Below, one piece after another: positions 13,537 to 22,213 of a stretch of DNA of 64,000 bases. This stretch comes from Fluctibacter corallii (lineage in GTDB: Bacteria > Pseudomonadota > Gammaproteobacteria > Enterobacterales > Alteromonadaceae), in assembly GCF_025751585.1 (NCBI RefSeq), contig NZ_JAOWKX010000002.1, forward strand, positions 215,564 to 279,563, given 5' to 3'. The position numbers and the translations under genes were made by a program. How positions within the stretch are numbered: position 1 is the first letter of the stretch; each line of letters begins with the position of its first letter. The notes beneath the pieces are model-generated. The model made no database searches, was not told where the DNA came from, and saw only the letters and a list, made by a program, of their open reading frames with translations.

Positions 13537-13981
13537 GATTCTGGTTATGACTTTCTCGCTGTCTTTATTCATCAAGATTTCTTTTCTACCTGATAATACC
13601 GTTCTTCAAGCGTCGATTGACTGAAAGTCATATTCCGCTCAGGCATCTCTGATGCGATTCTGAGCGGTTATTCTGTTCTCGGGCAATCTTTCTATATGTT
13701 TCGATTTAAAAATCGCTCACGCTGCTTCTGGGCGCAGCAATAAATATTAAGATTAGTTGGAATGAGTACAGACACTAAATTACCTAAAACGTTAAGTTTA
13801 TAATGAAGAAAAAATAAAGAGTGTTAAAAAAGCTGACAATTTAAAGGAGGCTTGAGTGAAATATAAGTGTAAAAAAAATCGACATTAAAACTGACTATAA
13901 TTCAATAAGGTAAAAAATGGTTACCAATTAAAACTAGAAATATTCTGTAACGAGTGTAAATTTTTTCGACGGAACTAGAAC
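13537..13981. other. Long AT-rich non-coding region between icd and cspD
   Basis: About 445 bases without a credible gene. It holds the hairpin at 13635-13667 and, at 13843-13850, an ideal AAAGGAGG ribosome binding sequence 5 bases before a GTG that opens only a 10-codon Lys-rich frame ending at 13888. Two further ATGs in the region run into stops after 3-4 codons. It may be the remains of a lost gene or an untranslated RNA; nothing recognisable was found. Confidence 0.4.
13635..13667. repeat. Stable bulged hairpin
   Basis: CCGCTCAG-GCATC, a 3-base loop TCT, GATGC, a 4-base bulge, then CTGAGCGG: 13 base pairs in all. No T-run follows, so it resembles a REP-like element or structured RNA more than a terminator. 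Confidence 0.5.
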
Positions 13982-14010
13982 AAAAAAAGCAGACCAAAAG
14001 GTCTGCTTTT
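13982..14010 (-). terminator. Terminator of cspD (works on both strands by symmetry)
   Basis: GCAGACC, an AAAA loop and GGTCTGC, flanked by an A-run on the left and TTTT on the right. On the minus strand it lies 36 bases after the cspD stop codon and ends in a run of seven T. Confidence 0.85.
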
Positions 14011-14045
14011 AAGTTCGGAATTAAGATAACGAATTATCTTTTATA

Positions 14046-14264
14046 TCATCTTTCAGCTTCATTGCTGATATCGATGTTTTCTGCATGAAGTCCTTTCGGA
14101 CCTTGTTGCACATCGAATGTCACTTCCTGACCGGCCTTCAACGAACGGTATCCTTCCATTTGAATGGTAGAATAATGAGCGAAGATATCTTCACCACCGT
14201 CGTCAGGGATAATAAAACCGAACCCTTTAGCGTTGTTAAACCATTTGACTTTACCAACAGCCAT
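14046..14264 (-). CDS. cspD: Cold-shock-domain protein CspD
   Basis: Single cold-shock domain of 72 residues that binds single-stranded nucleic acid through the two RNP motifs, seen as KGFGFI and DIFAHYS. In E. coli, CspD is a stationary-phase inhibitor of replication, not a cold-induced protein; that role is inferred here from its position divergent from clpS-clpA, the conserved arrangement. It has a slightly longer C-terminal tail (ENIDISNEAER) than CspA-type proteins, consistent with CspD. A good GAGGAAG ribosome binding site precedes the ATG. Confidence 0.93.
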   Translation of the reverse strand: MAVGKVKWFNNAKGFGFIIPDDGGEDIFAHYSTIQMEGYRSLKAGQEVTFDVQQGPKGLHAENIDISNEAER

Positions 14265-14455
14265 ACATCTGCTTCCTCTTTTCCCTTGAACTCACACTTC
14301 ATTGTCCCCACAATACTTCGTAGGACAGATGACAATTACTGTACTAGCTAAATGTCATAATACAAAATGTAGATATTTTAGACATGCTATGTCAAGGCAA
14401 ATTTGCATATTTATACAAATTGTAAAAAATTAATCGTTTTTTACTACAACGGCAC

Positions 14456-14461
14456 TATTAT
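14456..14461 (+). promoter_or_regulatory. Candidate -10 of clpS placing the start site at the ATG
   Basis: TATTAT ends 6 bases before the clpS ATG, so a transcript begun at the usual distance would start on the A of the ATG. There is no Shine-Dalgarno sequence in the 30 bases before the gene. A matching -35 is weak. Confidence 0.3.
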
Positions 14462-14467
14462 TTTTGT

Positions 14468-14788
14468 ATGAGTAAAGAAAACACAATTAGTATCGATCAT
14501 CAAAAGCAGCTGGAGGATTTGAAACAAAAAATTCAGCCTCCATCTATGTACAAAGTATTACTCAATAATGATGATTACACCCCAATGGATTTCGTTGTAG
14601 AAGTGTTAATGCGCTTTTTCAATATGGATGCAGAAAAGGCGAATCAGCTCATGTTGACGGTTCATTACCGAGGCAAGGCTGTATGTGGCATTTATACCGC
14701 TGAAATTGCAGAGACAAAAGTGATGCAAGTAAATCAATATGCCAAAAAGCATCAACACCCATTGATGTGTTCGATGGAACAGGCATAA
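14468..14788 (+). CDS. clpS: ClpS, N-end-rule adaptor of ClpAP
   Basis: Adaptor of 106 residues that binds N-degron substrates (Leu, Phe, Tyr, Trp N-termini) and delivers them to ClpA. The conserved core is visible: [16 protein letters not shown], which contains the Asn-Asp residues that grip the substrate alpha-amine, then a helix with FFNMD and the C-terminal [21 protein letters not shown] flexible N-terminal tail of about 30 residues, needed to engage ClpA, precedes the core. clpA follows 17 bases later. No Shine-Dalgarno is present before the ATG, so initiation may be leaderless. Confidence 0.97.
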   Translation: MSKENTISIDHQKQLEDLKQKIQPPSMYKVLLNNDDYTPMDFVVEVLMRFFNMDAEKANQLMLTVHYRGKAVCGIYTAEIAETKVMQVNQYAKKHQHPLMCSMEQA

Positions 14789-14805
14789 CAGGCAGAGGTT
14801 CGCGT

Positions 14806-17085
14806 ATGTTGAATAAAGATTTAGAGCAAACCCTCAATGAGGCGTTTATATTTGCCAGAGAGCACCGCCATGAATTTATGACGGTTGAGCATCTGCTGTT
14901 GGCGTTGCTCGACAATGCTTCCGCTAAAGAAGCATTGAAGGCCTGTGGCGCGAACATTGACACTATTAAAGCCGAGCTCCTCGCGTTCGTTAAAGACACC
15001 ACGCCACTCATTATGGAAGAGCAGGCCAATGAAAGAGAAACTCAACCAACACTCGGGTTTCAGCGTGTACTGCAACGTGCCGTATTTCACGTACAATCTT
15101 CTGGCAAAGATGAAGTCACCGGCGCAAATGTGCTTGTGGCGATTTTTAGCGAGCAAGAATCGCAAGCGGTTTACATCCTTAAGAAAGCCGATGTCACTCG
15201 CTTAGATGTAGTGAACTTCATTTCCCACGGCGTAACCAAGAATGAAGATGATGAAGCCAGCCACATTGAATCAGACGAAGAGGGCGGTGAAACGGAAGAG
15301 AGCGCCTCAGTATTAGCAAAGTATTCTACGAATCTTAATGCTGTGGCAAAAGAGGGAAAAATCGATCCTCTGATTGGTCGAGATTTGGAACTAGAGCGCA
15401 CTATTCAGATTTTGTGTCGCAGACGCAAGAATAACCCATTGCTGGTGGGCGAAGCTGGAGTGGGGAAAACTGCGATTGCAGAAGGATTAGCCTATAAGAT
15501 TGTGAGCGAGCAGGTGCCTGAGGTGATTGCTGATGCAACGGTATATTCGTTAGATTTGGGTGGCTTACTTGCAGGCACTAAATACCGTGGCGATTTTGAA
15601 AAGCGCTTGAAAGGTATTCTCAAAGAGCTAAGTAAAGATCCTCATGCGATTCTTTTCATTGACGAAATTCATACCATCATCGGTGCAGGCGCTGCATCGG
15701 GAGGCGTGATGGATGCGTCTAATTTACTCAAGCCAAAACTGAGTAGCGGGGAGTTACGGTGTATTGGTTCAACAACGTATCAGGAATATCAGGGGATTTT
15801 TGAGAAAGATCGCGCCCTAGCGCGTCGATTCCAAAAAGTCGATGTACTTGAGCCGTCGGTGGATGATACCACTAAGATTTTAATGGGGCTAAAATCCCGT
15901 TATGAGGAACACCATAGTATTCGTTTTACTCAAAAGGCGCTTAGGGCAGCAGCAGAGCTGTCAGCTAAATATATCAGCGAAAGGCATCTTCCCGATAAGG
16001 CTATTGATGTAATTGATGAGGCTGGAGCCAGTCAACGTTTGCTACCTGAATCCAAACGGAAGAAAACGATTGGCGTAGGCGATATTGAGCACATTATCTC
16101 AAAGATTGCGCGTATTCCTGAGAAATCCGTATCAGCATCAGATAAAGAAGTGCTCAAGAATCTAAATCGCGATCTTAAGATGGTGGTGTTTGGGCAAGAT
16201 GATGCAATTGACACGTTGGCAGATGCCATTCGATTGTCGCGTTCGGGTCTTGGCAACGAAACCAAACCGATCGGAAATTTCATGTTTGCCGGCCCAACTG
16301 GCGTGGGTAAAACCGAGGTTACACAGCAATTAGCGAAAATTATGGGAGTGGAATTAATCCGTTTCGATATGTCTGAATACATGGAGCGCCATGCGGTCAG
16401 TCGCCTAATTGGTGCGCCTCCGGGATACGTGGGATTCGATCAGGGCGGCTTGCTTACAGATGCTGTGATAAAGCATCCGTATTCAGTTGTTTTATTGGAT
16501 GAGATCGAGAAAGCCCATAGCGACATTTACAATATTTTGTTGCAGGTCATGGATCATGGCACGTTAACAGACAACAACGGCAGAAAAGTCGACTTCCGAA
16601 ATGTCGTGTTGGTGATGACAACAAACGCAGGTGTTCAAGAGACGATTCGTAAGTCTATAGGTTTTAAGCAACAAGACCATAGTCACGATGCCTTATCTGA
16701 AATTAACAAGGTGTTCACACCGGAATTCAGAAACCGGTTAGATGGTATTATTTGGTTTAACCACCTTGATACTGACGTGATCCTGCAAGTGGTTGATAAA
16801 TTTATTATCGAACTTCAGGTACAACTCGATAAGAAAGGTGTCTCGCTTGAACTGAGTAATGATGCACGTGCTTGGCTTGCGGACAAAGGCTACGACAAAG
16901 CAATGGGCGCACGTCCAATGGCAAGAGTCATTCAAGAGCAGGTGAAGAAAGAGCTAGCAAACGAACTACTATTCGGCAAACTAATTAATGGCGGTAGCGT
17001 GAAAATAAGCTTGAAAGACGATAAATTAGTGTTTGACTGTGAAGGTGATGCGAAAGGCGCTACACGTGAAGCGAGTGAAGCCTAA
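14806..17085 (+). CDS. clpA: ATP-dependent Clp protease ATPase subunit ClpA
   Basis: Hexameric unfoldase that feeds proteins to ClpP. The product is 759 residues. The start chosen (MLNKDLEQTLNEAF) matches the E. coli N-terminus and has CAGAGG before it; an earlier in-frame ATG at 14767 lies within clpS. Order: double Clp-N domain (residues 1-150), acidic linker, AAA-1 with Walker A GEAGVGKT at 215-222 and DEIHTIIGAG, AAA-2 with GPTGVGKT at 496-503. The ClpP-docking loop is IGF at 618-620. It lacks the ClpB-type coiled-coil middle domain, supporting ClpA. Co-transcribed with clpS; an intrinsic terminator follows. Confidence 0.98.
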   Translation: MLNKDLEQTLNEAFIFAREHRHEFMTVEHLLLALLDNASAKEALKACGANIDTIKAELLAFVKDTTPLIMEEQANERETQPTLGFQRVLQRAVFHVQSSGKDEVTGANVLVAIFSEQESQAVYILKKADVTRLDVVNFISHGVTKNEDDEASHIESDEEGGETEESASVLAKYSTNLNAVAKEGKIDPLIGRDLELERTIQILCRRRKNNPLLVGEAGVGKTAIAEGLAYKIVSEQVPEVIADATVYSLDLGGLLAGTKYRGDFEKRLKGILKELSKDPHAILFIDEIHTIIGAGAASGGVMDASNLLKPKLSSGELRCIGSTTYQEYQGIFEKDRALARRFQKVDVLEPSVDDTTKILMGLKSRYEEHHSIRFTQKALRAAAELSAKYISERHLPDKAIDVIDEAGASQRLLPESKRKKTIGVGDIEHIISKIARIPEKSVSASDKEVLKNLNRDLKMVVFGQDDAIDTLADAIRLSRSGLGNETKPIGNFMFAGPTGVGKTEVTQQLAKIMGVELIRFDMSEYMERHAVSRLIGAPPGYVGFDQGGLLTDAVIKHPYSVVLLDEIEKAHSDIYNILLQVMDHGTLTDNNGRKVDFRNVVLVMTTNAGVQETIRKSIGFKQQDHSHDALSEINKVFTPEFRNRLDGIIWFNHLDTDVILQVVDKFIIELQVQLDKKGVSLELSNDARAWLADKGYDKAMGARPMARVIQEQVKKELANELLFGKLINGGSVKISLKDDKLVFDCEGDAKGATREASEA

Positions 17086-17135
17086 CAGTCATTTTTAATG
17101 GGTACTCGCCTTTTTTACCCAACAGCATAAAGCTA

Positions 17136-17167
17136 AAAAACGCCTTGCGAATTCGTAAGGCGTTTTT
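17136..17167 (+). terminator. Intrinsic terminator of clpSA
   Basis: CGCCTT...AAGGCG stem with A-run before and TTTTT after, about 50 bases past the clpA stop codon. Confidence 0.85.
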
Positions 17168-17268
17168 GTATTTACATCGGGCAGAACCATTTTTTCCTAT
17201 TGCGGCTATAAGGAATTTAAACCTTTCCTACATGGTTGACGACTTATCGTCTTTGAAGGAAAAAATCT

Positions 17269-17871
17269 ATGAAAAAACAGTATGTTTTCGCTCTATGTTT
17301 GTCTGTATCCTTGAGTGCATGCGCCAAGCCAACAATCGATTGTGACGTGTTCCCCTCTGAGGAAGAATCATTATATATATTGCCCTACGAGGCAGATACA
17401 AGCTATACCGTTTACGCTGCGACAGAGCATTATCGTCGCGCCAACAATGGCGTGGGAACCTATGCCATTGATTTTGAAATGCCGATTGGCACAAAGGTGC
17501 TTGCGGCAAGAAATGGTAAGGTGGTAAGTGTCCGAGAAAAGTTTGAAGACGGAAACAACCGAGATCTCGAAGAAAACTATATTTTCATTCAACACGATGA
17601 CGGAACTGTCGCGAGATACTTCCATCTTACTCACAATGGCGCACTCGTTAACGAAGGCGACAACGTCAATGCGGGAGATGTTATCGGATTAAGTGGTAAT
17701 ACGGGGCAAAGTGGCGGACCGCACTTACACTTCGACGTGCAGCAATGTGGGCCAAATTTACCGCCCCATTATAATCAGATGCCATGTGGGCAAACCATAC
17801 CGGTTACGTTTAAAAACACGGATTCACATAAATGTGGCCTTCAAGCGGGCGTAGAGTACAAAGCAAGATAA
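17269..17871 (+). CDS. M23 (LytM-type) peptidase-like lipoprotein
   Basis: Exported lipoprotein of 200 residues: signal peptide and lipobox LSAC with the lipidated Cys at 18. A single M23 domain spans about residues 45-160 and would act on peptide cross-links of peptidoglycan or regulate amidases. Family marks are YAIDF (D68), RYFHL (H119), GNTGQSGGPHLHF (H152, H154). The first zinc ligand, a His four residues before the Asp in HxGxD, is Thr64; in related YAIDF-type M23 proteins a His further upstream is used, and H54 could serve. Several Cys (25, 160, 173, 189) could form disulfides. Preceded by GAAGGAAA at suitable spacing; a single-gene unit between two terminators. Confidence 0.85.
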   Translation: MKKQYVFALCLSVSLSACAKPTIDCDVFPSEEESLYILPYEADTSYTVYAATEHYRRANNGVGTYAIDFEMPIGTKVLAARNGKVVSVREKFEDGNNRDLEENYIFIQHDDGTVARYFHLTHNGALVNEGDNVNAGDVIGLSGNTGQSGGPHLHFDVQQCGPNLPPHYNQMPCGQTIPVTFKNTDSHKCGLQAGVEYKAR

Positions 17872-17962
17872 CGGTCAATCTGGTTGAATGAGCGGTACGA
17901 TGAGTACTACTTACAAATAAAACGACGCTATCTTGACCAAAGTAAAAGCCAATGCTCAACAC

Positions 17963-17990
17963 AAAAATCCCAGCAAAAGCTGGGATTTTT
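17963..17990. terminator. Bidirectional terminator between the M23 gene and lipA
   Basis: AAAAATCCCAGC, an AAAA loop and GCTGGGATTTTT: A/T tails on both sides make it functional for both converging transcripts. Confidence 0.9.
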
Positions 17991-17992
17991 AA

Positions 17993-18955
17993 TTATTTTA
18001 CTTCTTCGCCTGCGGCTTGTTTATCGGCATGGTAACTGGATCTTACCATTGGGCCACAAGCGGCATGGGTGAAACCGAGACTTTTTGCTGTTTCGCCCAA
18101 GGCGTCAAATTCTGAAGGGTGCACATAGCGTTTAACAGGGTAGTGATGCTTACTGGGTTGTAAGTATTGACCCAGCGTCAACATGTCTACATTATGGGCA
18201 CGTAAGTCTTTTAATACTTCGGCGATTTCTTCGTTTTCTTCGCCCATTCCCATCATTAATCCTGATTTGGTTGGAATATCAGGGTGCTGCTCTTTGAATT
18301 TGCGCAACAACTCCAACGACCATTTGTAGTTCGCTCCTGGGCGGCACTCTCTATACAATCGAGGGATAGTTTCAAGGTTATGGTTGAATACGTCAGGCGC
18401 ACCTTGCTTGAAAATGTCTAGTGCTCTGTCCATACGGCCACGGAAATCGGGAACCAGAACTTCAATTTTTGTTGAAGGGCTGTGTTCACGTATTGCGTTA
18501 ATGCAGTCGACAAAGTGCTGTGCTCCGCCATCGCGCAAGTCGTCGCGATCCACAGAGGTAATAACCACGTACTTAAGCTTCATTTCTGCGATGGTTTTAG
18601 CCAGCTTCTCTGGTTCTTCTGCGCTAGGAGGCAGCGGTTTACCATGGGCAACGTCACAGAAAGGGCAACGTCTTGTACATACATCGCCCAGTATCATGAA
18701 TGTTGCTGTGCCATGGTTAAAGCACTCAGCCAGGTTAGGGCAGCTGGCTTCTTCACATACTGAATGTAATTTATTTTTGCGCAGCGTTTGTTTGATGTGC
18801 TCAATTTTATCCGTTGTGCGTGGCAGCTTGATTTTAATCCACTCAGGTTTACGCAACATTTCCTCTTTTTCAGTGGGAATGATGGTAACGGGAATGTGTC
18901 GAACTTTATCTTCGTCGCGCAGCTTCACGCCGGCTTGAGTACGTGCCTTAGTCAT
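17993..18955 (-). CDS. lipA: Lipoyl synthase LipA
   Basis: Radical-SAM enzyme that inserts two sulfurs into octanoyl groups on lipoyl domains. The 320-residue product carries both iron-sulfur sites: auxiliary cluster cysteines C67, C72 and C78 and the SAM-cluster CxxxCxxC at C93, C97, C100. The C-terminal RSSY (305-308) supplies the serine ligand to the auxiliary cluster. Its ATG overlaps the end of lipB by 8 bases and its GAGAAGG ribosome binding site lies inside lipB, so the two are translationally linked. Terminal gene of dacA-ybeD-lipB-lipA. Confidence 0.98.
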   Translation of the reverse strand: MTKARTQAGVKLRDEDKVRHIPVTIIPTEKEEMLRKPEWIKIKLPRTTDKIEHIKQTLRKNKLHSVCEEASCPNLAECFNHGTATFMILGDVCTRRCPFCDVAHGKPLPPSAEEPEKLAKTIAEMKLKYVVITSVDRDDLRDGGAQHFVDCINAIREHSPSTKIEVLVPDFRGRMDRALDIFKQGAPDVFNHNLETIPRLYRECRPGANYKWSLELLRKFKEQHPDIPTKSGLMMGMGEENEEIAEVLKDLRAHNVDMLTLGQYLQPSKHHYPVKRYVHPSEFDALGETAKSLGFTHAACGPMVRSSYHADKQAAGEEVK

Positions 18956-19601
18956 CGAAACCTTCTCTAAATTCTTTCACAGTAATGCCAAGTAACAGGC
19001 ATAGATGGTCGACTAGTTTAATACCTGCTTCATTTAAACTGGTTGGTCCACTCAGCGTAGCGCAGTCGACCATTTCGAGCCCTTGATAGCCACATGGATT
19101 AATCCGCAAAAACGGTGATAAATCCATATTCACATTGAGTGCAAGACCATGGAATGAGCACCCTCTACGGATCCTTAAACCAACAGAGCAGATTTTCTTT
19201 TCGTCAACGTAAACGCCAGGTGCATCGGCTTTGGGATATGCCTCTATGTCGTACTCTTTTAGCACATTCACAACACAAGATTCTAGCGCCGTGACCAATT
19301 GTCTGACGCCGATTTTTCTGCGTTTCATGTTCAAAAGAATATACAGCATCTGCTGGCCTGGGCCATGATACGTGACTTGTCCACCTCTATCTACCTGAAC
19401 TACGGGAATGTCTCCCGGCATCAAAAGGTGCTCTTCTTTACCTGCTTGGCCTTGCGTGAACACAGGATCATGTTCGACAAGCCAGATTTCGTCAGGGTTG
19501 GACGCTTGTCGAGTATCTGTGTAGGCCTGCATGGCTTTCCAGATCGGCATATAACTCTGCCGACCCAGTTGCCTGATAATAAGTGTATTTGAAGTGGTCA
19601 A
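18948..19601 (-). CDS. lipB: Octanoyl-[ACP]:protein N-octanoyltransferase LipB
   Basis: Cytoplasmic transferase that moves octanoate from acyl carrier protein to lipoyl domains, the step before LipA. Motifs: [12 protein letters not shown], the catalytic Lys in [13 protein letters not shown], and the acyl-accepting Cys in NPCGYQG. The start is uncertain: no ATG or GTG is available near the N-terminus. A TTG at 19601 gives 217 residues with an E. coli-like opening (IIRQLG) and clears ybeD by 10 bases; a TTG at 19631 would overlap ybeD by 20 bases. Neither has a good ribosome binding site, so translation may depend on coupling to ybeD. Confidence 0.93.
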   Translation of the reverse strand: MTTSNTLIIRQLGRQSYMPIWKAMQAYTDTRQASNPDEIWLVEHDPVFTQGQAGKEEHLLMPGDIPVVQVDRGGQVTYHGPGQQMLYILLNMKRRKIGVRQLVTALESCVVNVLKEYDIEAYPKADAPGVYVDEKKICSVGLRIRRGCSFHGLALNVNMDLSPFLRINPCGYQGLEMVDCATLSGPTSLNEAGIKLVDHLCLLLGITVKEFREGFDD

Positions 19602-19611
19602 AACGTCGAAT

Positions 19612-19875
19612 CTATAGCACGTATCGTACAAGTTCGATTTTAGCTAACTCAGTGTAAATAAGCTCCATATGCTCTTTACTGGTCACTTTGACGCTGATTG
19701 AGACAGAGTGATAATTTCCTTTCGAACTTGGCTTCACTGTAGGGTTGTAATCGCCAGGTGCGTGTTCCTGTAAACAGCTTACAATTTGATCTGGTAGGCT
19801 CTCATCAGCCACACCCATCACCTTAAACGTTTGAAAACAAGGAAATTCTAATAGTTCGTCAAAACGTGTATCCAT
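19612..19875 (-). CDS. ybeD: DUF493 family protein YbeD
   Basis: Small cytoplasmic protein of 87 residues, the same length as E. coli YbeD, with the ferredoxin-like alpha/beta pattern of the DUF493 family. The conserved segment [11 protein letters not shown] is present, as is a C-terminal [14 protein letters not shown]. It lies between dacA and lipB as in E. coli. Its function is not established; the fold suggests an allosteric or regulatory role, and the position suggests a link to lipoate metabolism (inference). Confidence 0.93.
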   Translation of the reverse strand: MDTRFDELLEFPCFQTFKVMGVADESLPDQIVSCLQEHAPGDYNPTVKPSSKGNYHSVSISVKVTSKEHMELIYTELAKIELVRYVL

Positions 19876-19905
19876 TAACTCTCTCTCGATAACACAATTA
19901 CTTAA

Positions 19906-21075
19906 TTAGCTCTCAAAACCCAGCTGTAGCTTCATAAAGTCTACAACACGGTCAAAGAACCCGCCTTCGCTCACTTCTTGCAAAGTGACTAACGGATATT
20001 CTGCAATGTCTTCTCCGTCAAGTTGTAGGTACAATTTACCTACCACTTCACCTTTTGCCAGAGGTGCTTCTAGCTTTTTATCTAGCTCAAAATTCGCTTC
20101 CAAGTTCTTAACTTGACCACGTGGAATGGTTAGGTGCGTGTCTTGATTGATACCTAGTTCAACCGTGTCTTTGTCACCCATAAAAATTCTGTGTGCAACA
20201 AAGCTATCACCCGCTTTATATGGCGTAACTGTCTCATAAAAACGGAAACCGTATTTAAGCAGCTTTTTATTTTCTATTTTACGCGCGCGCTCGCTATCTG
20301 CACCCATCACTACAGCAATTAAACGCATGTCACCTTGTGTGGCAGACGACACTAAGCTGTATCCGGCATCTGACGTATGCCCAGTTTTGATACCGTCTAC
20401 ATTTAGGCTTTTGTCCCACAAAAGACTGTTGCGGTTGTATTGCTTAATATTGTTGTAAGTGAACTCTTTCTCTTTGTAGATATCATATTCGGCTGGCACA
20501 TCGCGTATCAAAGCAATGGCCAGTGTCGCCATGTCACGAGGCGTGGTGTAATGGTCAGCGTCATGTAGACCATGGCTGTTAACAAAATTGGTTGAGGTCA
20601 TTCCCAATGATGCTGCGTGTTCATTCATCATGCTGGCAAATGCGTCTTCACTGCCAGCGATATGCTCGGCCATTGCAACGCAGGCATCGTTGCCTGACTG
20701 AATAATAATACCGCGATTCAAATCAGCCACAGACACTTGCTTACCTACTTCAATAAACATTTTTGAAGAGTCAGGAAACTTTTTCGCCCATGCATTTTCA
20801 GAAATGGTTACCATATCTTCTTCTTTGATATTGCCCATTTCAATTTCTTGGCCAATTACATAGCTCGTCATCATTTTGGTTAAACTAGCCGGAGCGAGCT
20901 GAATATCTGCATTTTGCTCAGCGATGACCTTACCCGTGTTGTAGTCGATGAGCATGAAACCTTTTGCTGCCACTGACGGTGGAGGAGGAATAACAACCGC
21001 TGCTGAAGAGGAAAAAGCCACTGTAGAGGTGACTGTTGCAGTTAGCGCAATAAGTAACGTTTTAATTCTTTGCAT
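19906..21075 (-). CDS. dacA: D-alanyl-D-alanine carboxypeptidase (PBP5/6 family)
   Basis: Low-molecular-mass penicillin-binding protein that trims the terminal D-Ala from peptidoglycan pentapeptides. The start chosen yields a 389-residue protein with a clear signal peptide (about 1-26); the open frame extends 50 codons upstream but that part is not family-like. Catalytic motifs are SLTK (S64-K67), SGN (127-129) and KTG (230-232), followed by the all-beta PBP5 C-terminal domain. The C-terminus (FFDRVVDFMKLQLGF) is an amphipathic helix that anchors the protein to the inner membrane. First gene of the dacA-ybeD-lipB-lipA string. Confidence 0.96.
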   Translation of the reverse strand: MQRIKTLLIALTATVTSTVAFSSSAAVVIPPPPSVAAKGFMLIDYNTGKVIAEQNADIQLAPASLTKMMTSYVIGQEIEMGNIKEEDMVTISENAWAKKFPDSSKMFIEVGKQVSVADLNRGIIIQSGNDACVAMAEHIAGSEDAFASMMNEHAASLGMTSTNFVNSHGLHDADHYTTPRDMATLAIALIRDVPAEYDIYKEKEFTYNNIKQYNRNSLLWDKSLNVDGIKTGHTSDAGYSLVSSATQGDMRLIAVVMGADSERARKIENKKLLKYGFRFYETVTPYKAGDSFVAHRIFMGDKDTVELGINQDTHLTIPRGQVKNLEANFELDKKLEAPLAKGEVVGKLYLQLDGEDIAEYPLVTLQEVSEGGFFDRVVDFMKLQLGFES

Positions 21076-21371
21076 TACCCTACCATTTATTTGTGTAATT
21101 ATTTTTCTCAAAAACGCCGCGTAATATAGCATTTTTACTCGGCGTTTGCTTCGATAAGTATACCAAAAACGCGCAAAAAACCGTCGCTTAGGTAACTTCA
21201 TCACCTTGGTTGGACAGAATTTCACGAGGAAAGTTTTATCAAACAGCGTTCAATGTGGGGGTGGGAGATGAAAACACAAGTGCTTTAAGGTGAAACTATC
21301 GATTAACGGGGAGGAATCTGCGATGAAAACTCGGCAGATTCCTACTGTTGTCACAATAGTTTAATAGGCCA
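21076..21371. other. Promoter region of dacA with an inverted repeat
   Basis: A roughly 300-base gap between rlpA and dacA, both on the minus strand. A TATACT hexamer on the minus strand (21162-21157) is a possible -10 for dacA, about 80 bases before its ATG, with no good -35. At 21312-21343 a perfect 10-base inverted repeat (AGGAATCTGC / GCAGATTCCT) lies just after rlpA; without a T-run it is at best a weak terminator. Confidence 0.4.
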
Positions 21372-22202
21372 TTATTCATATAGGCTGTAGGCGTTTTCGT
21401 ACCCATTGTCTCTCAATTCTGAAAGGATAGATTCAGCGTGCGTTGCATCTGCGAATGGCCCCAGTCGAAGACGGAATAGGTTGCCATCTTTAGGCACTAA
21501 TGTGGGGACTTGGTATAAAGACGCAATGCCGCGTGCCATTTGTTTAATTTTGTTAGCATCCGATAATGCCGCGACTTGAATATATAGAGACTTGTTAGTA
21601 TTCGATTGTACAGACACTTCGTGGGTATCGTCTGGTAAGGCTAATGGTGGGGCGATAGCGGGCTGATTGCCGACAGTGAGTTGCCCCGTTTCATCAACAT
21701 GCATGATATCCACTTTGACCTTTGCTGTTCCTGTACTGAGCATGCCTAGTTTCATGGCTGCAGCGTAAGATAAATCAATGATCCGTGAATGGTGAAAGGG
21801 CCCTCTGTCATTGACTCGAACGACAGCTTGTTTGCCATTTTCTAAATTGGTGACGCGCACGACAGATGGTAAAGGTAAGGTAGTGTGTGCTGCTGACAAT
21901 TTGAACATGTCATAGACTTCACCATTTGCAGTAAGGTGGCCATGAAACTTTTGACCATACCAAGACGCCGTTCCAGTTGCCGAATACCCTTTACCTGACA
22001 GCATTGGTGTATAGACTTTGCCCAGCACTTTATAGGGCCGCAAGCTTGCTTGATAATAGGGTTCGTATGCGGGTTGAACATCAGTAAAGTCAATGTCTTT
22101 ACTGATACGTGTAGGTTTTGAGTCGACCCTCTGCGAGTAACGGCCTGAGCTGACACACGCTGTTAAAAATAATACCAAACAGACTATCAACACTGCTTTC
22201 AT
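21372..22202 (-). CDS. rlpA: Septal ring lytic transglycosylase / lipoprotein RlpA
   Basis: Outer-membrane lipoprotein of 276 residues. Signal peptide with lipobox LTAC (Cys16). A double-psi beta-barrel RlpA domain runs from about 75 to 165, with GTASWYG, the catalytic-type Glu in NGEVYD, the Asp in VRVNDRGPF and the HSRIIDLS segment. A SPOR domain at about 200-276 binds denuded glycan strands. In Pseudomonas, RlpA cleaves such glycans during daughter-cell separation; that activity is inferred here. It is downstream of rodA-mltB, 11 bases after mltB, within a cell-wall gene block. Confidence 0.95.
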   Translation of the reverse strand: MKAVLIVCLVLFLTACVSSGRYSQRVDSKPTRISKDIDFTDVQPAYEPYYQASLRPYKVLGKVYTPMLSGKGYSATGTASWYGQKFHGHLTANGEVYDMFKLSAAHTTLPLPSVVRVTNLENGKQAVVRVNDRGPFHHSRIIDLSYAAAMKLGMLSTGTAKVKVDIMHVDETGQLTVGNQPAIAPPLALPDDTHEVSVQSNTNKSLYIQVAALSDANKIKQMARGIASLYQVPTLVPKDGNLFRLRLGPFADATHAESILSELRDNGYENAYSLYE

Positions 22203-22213
22203 GATGACTTAGC

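Noticed and set aside
21076..21225. 50-residue extension of the PBP5-type protein
   Set aside because: It would bury the signal peptide; the ATG at 21075 gives a normal signal sequence.
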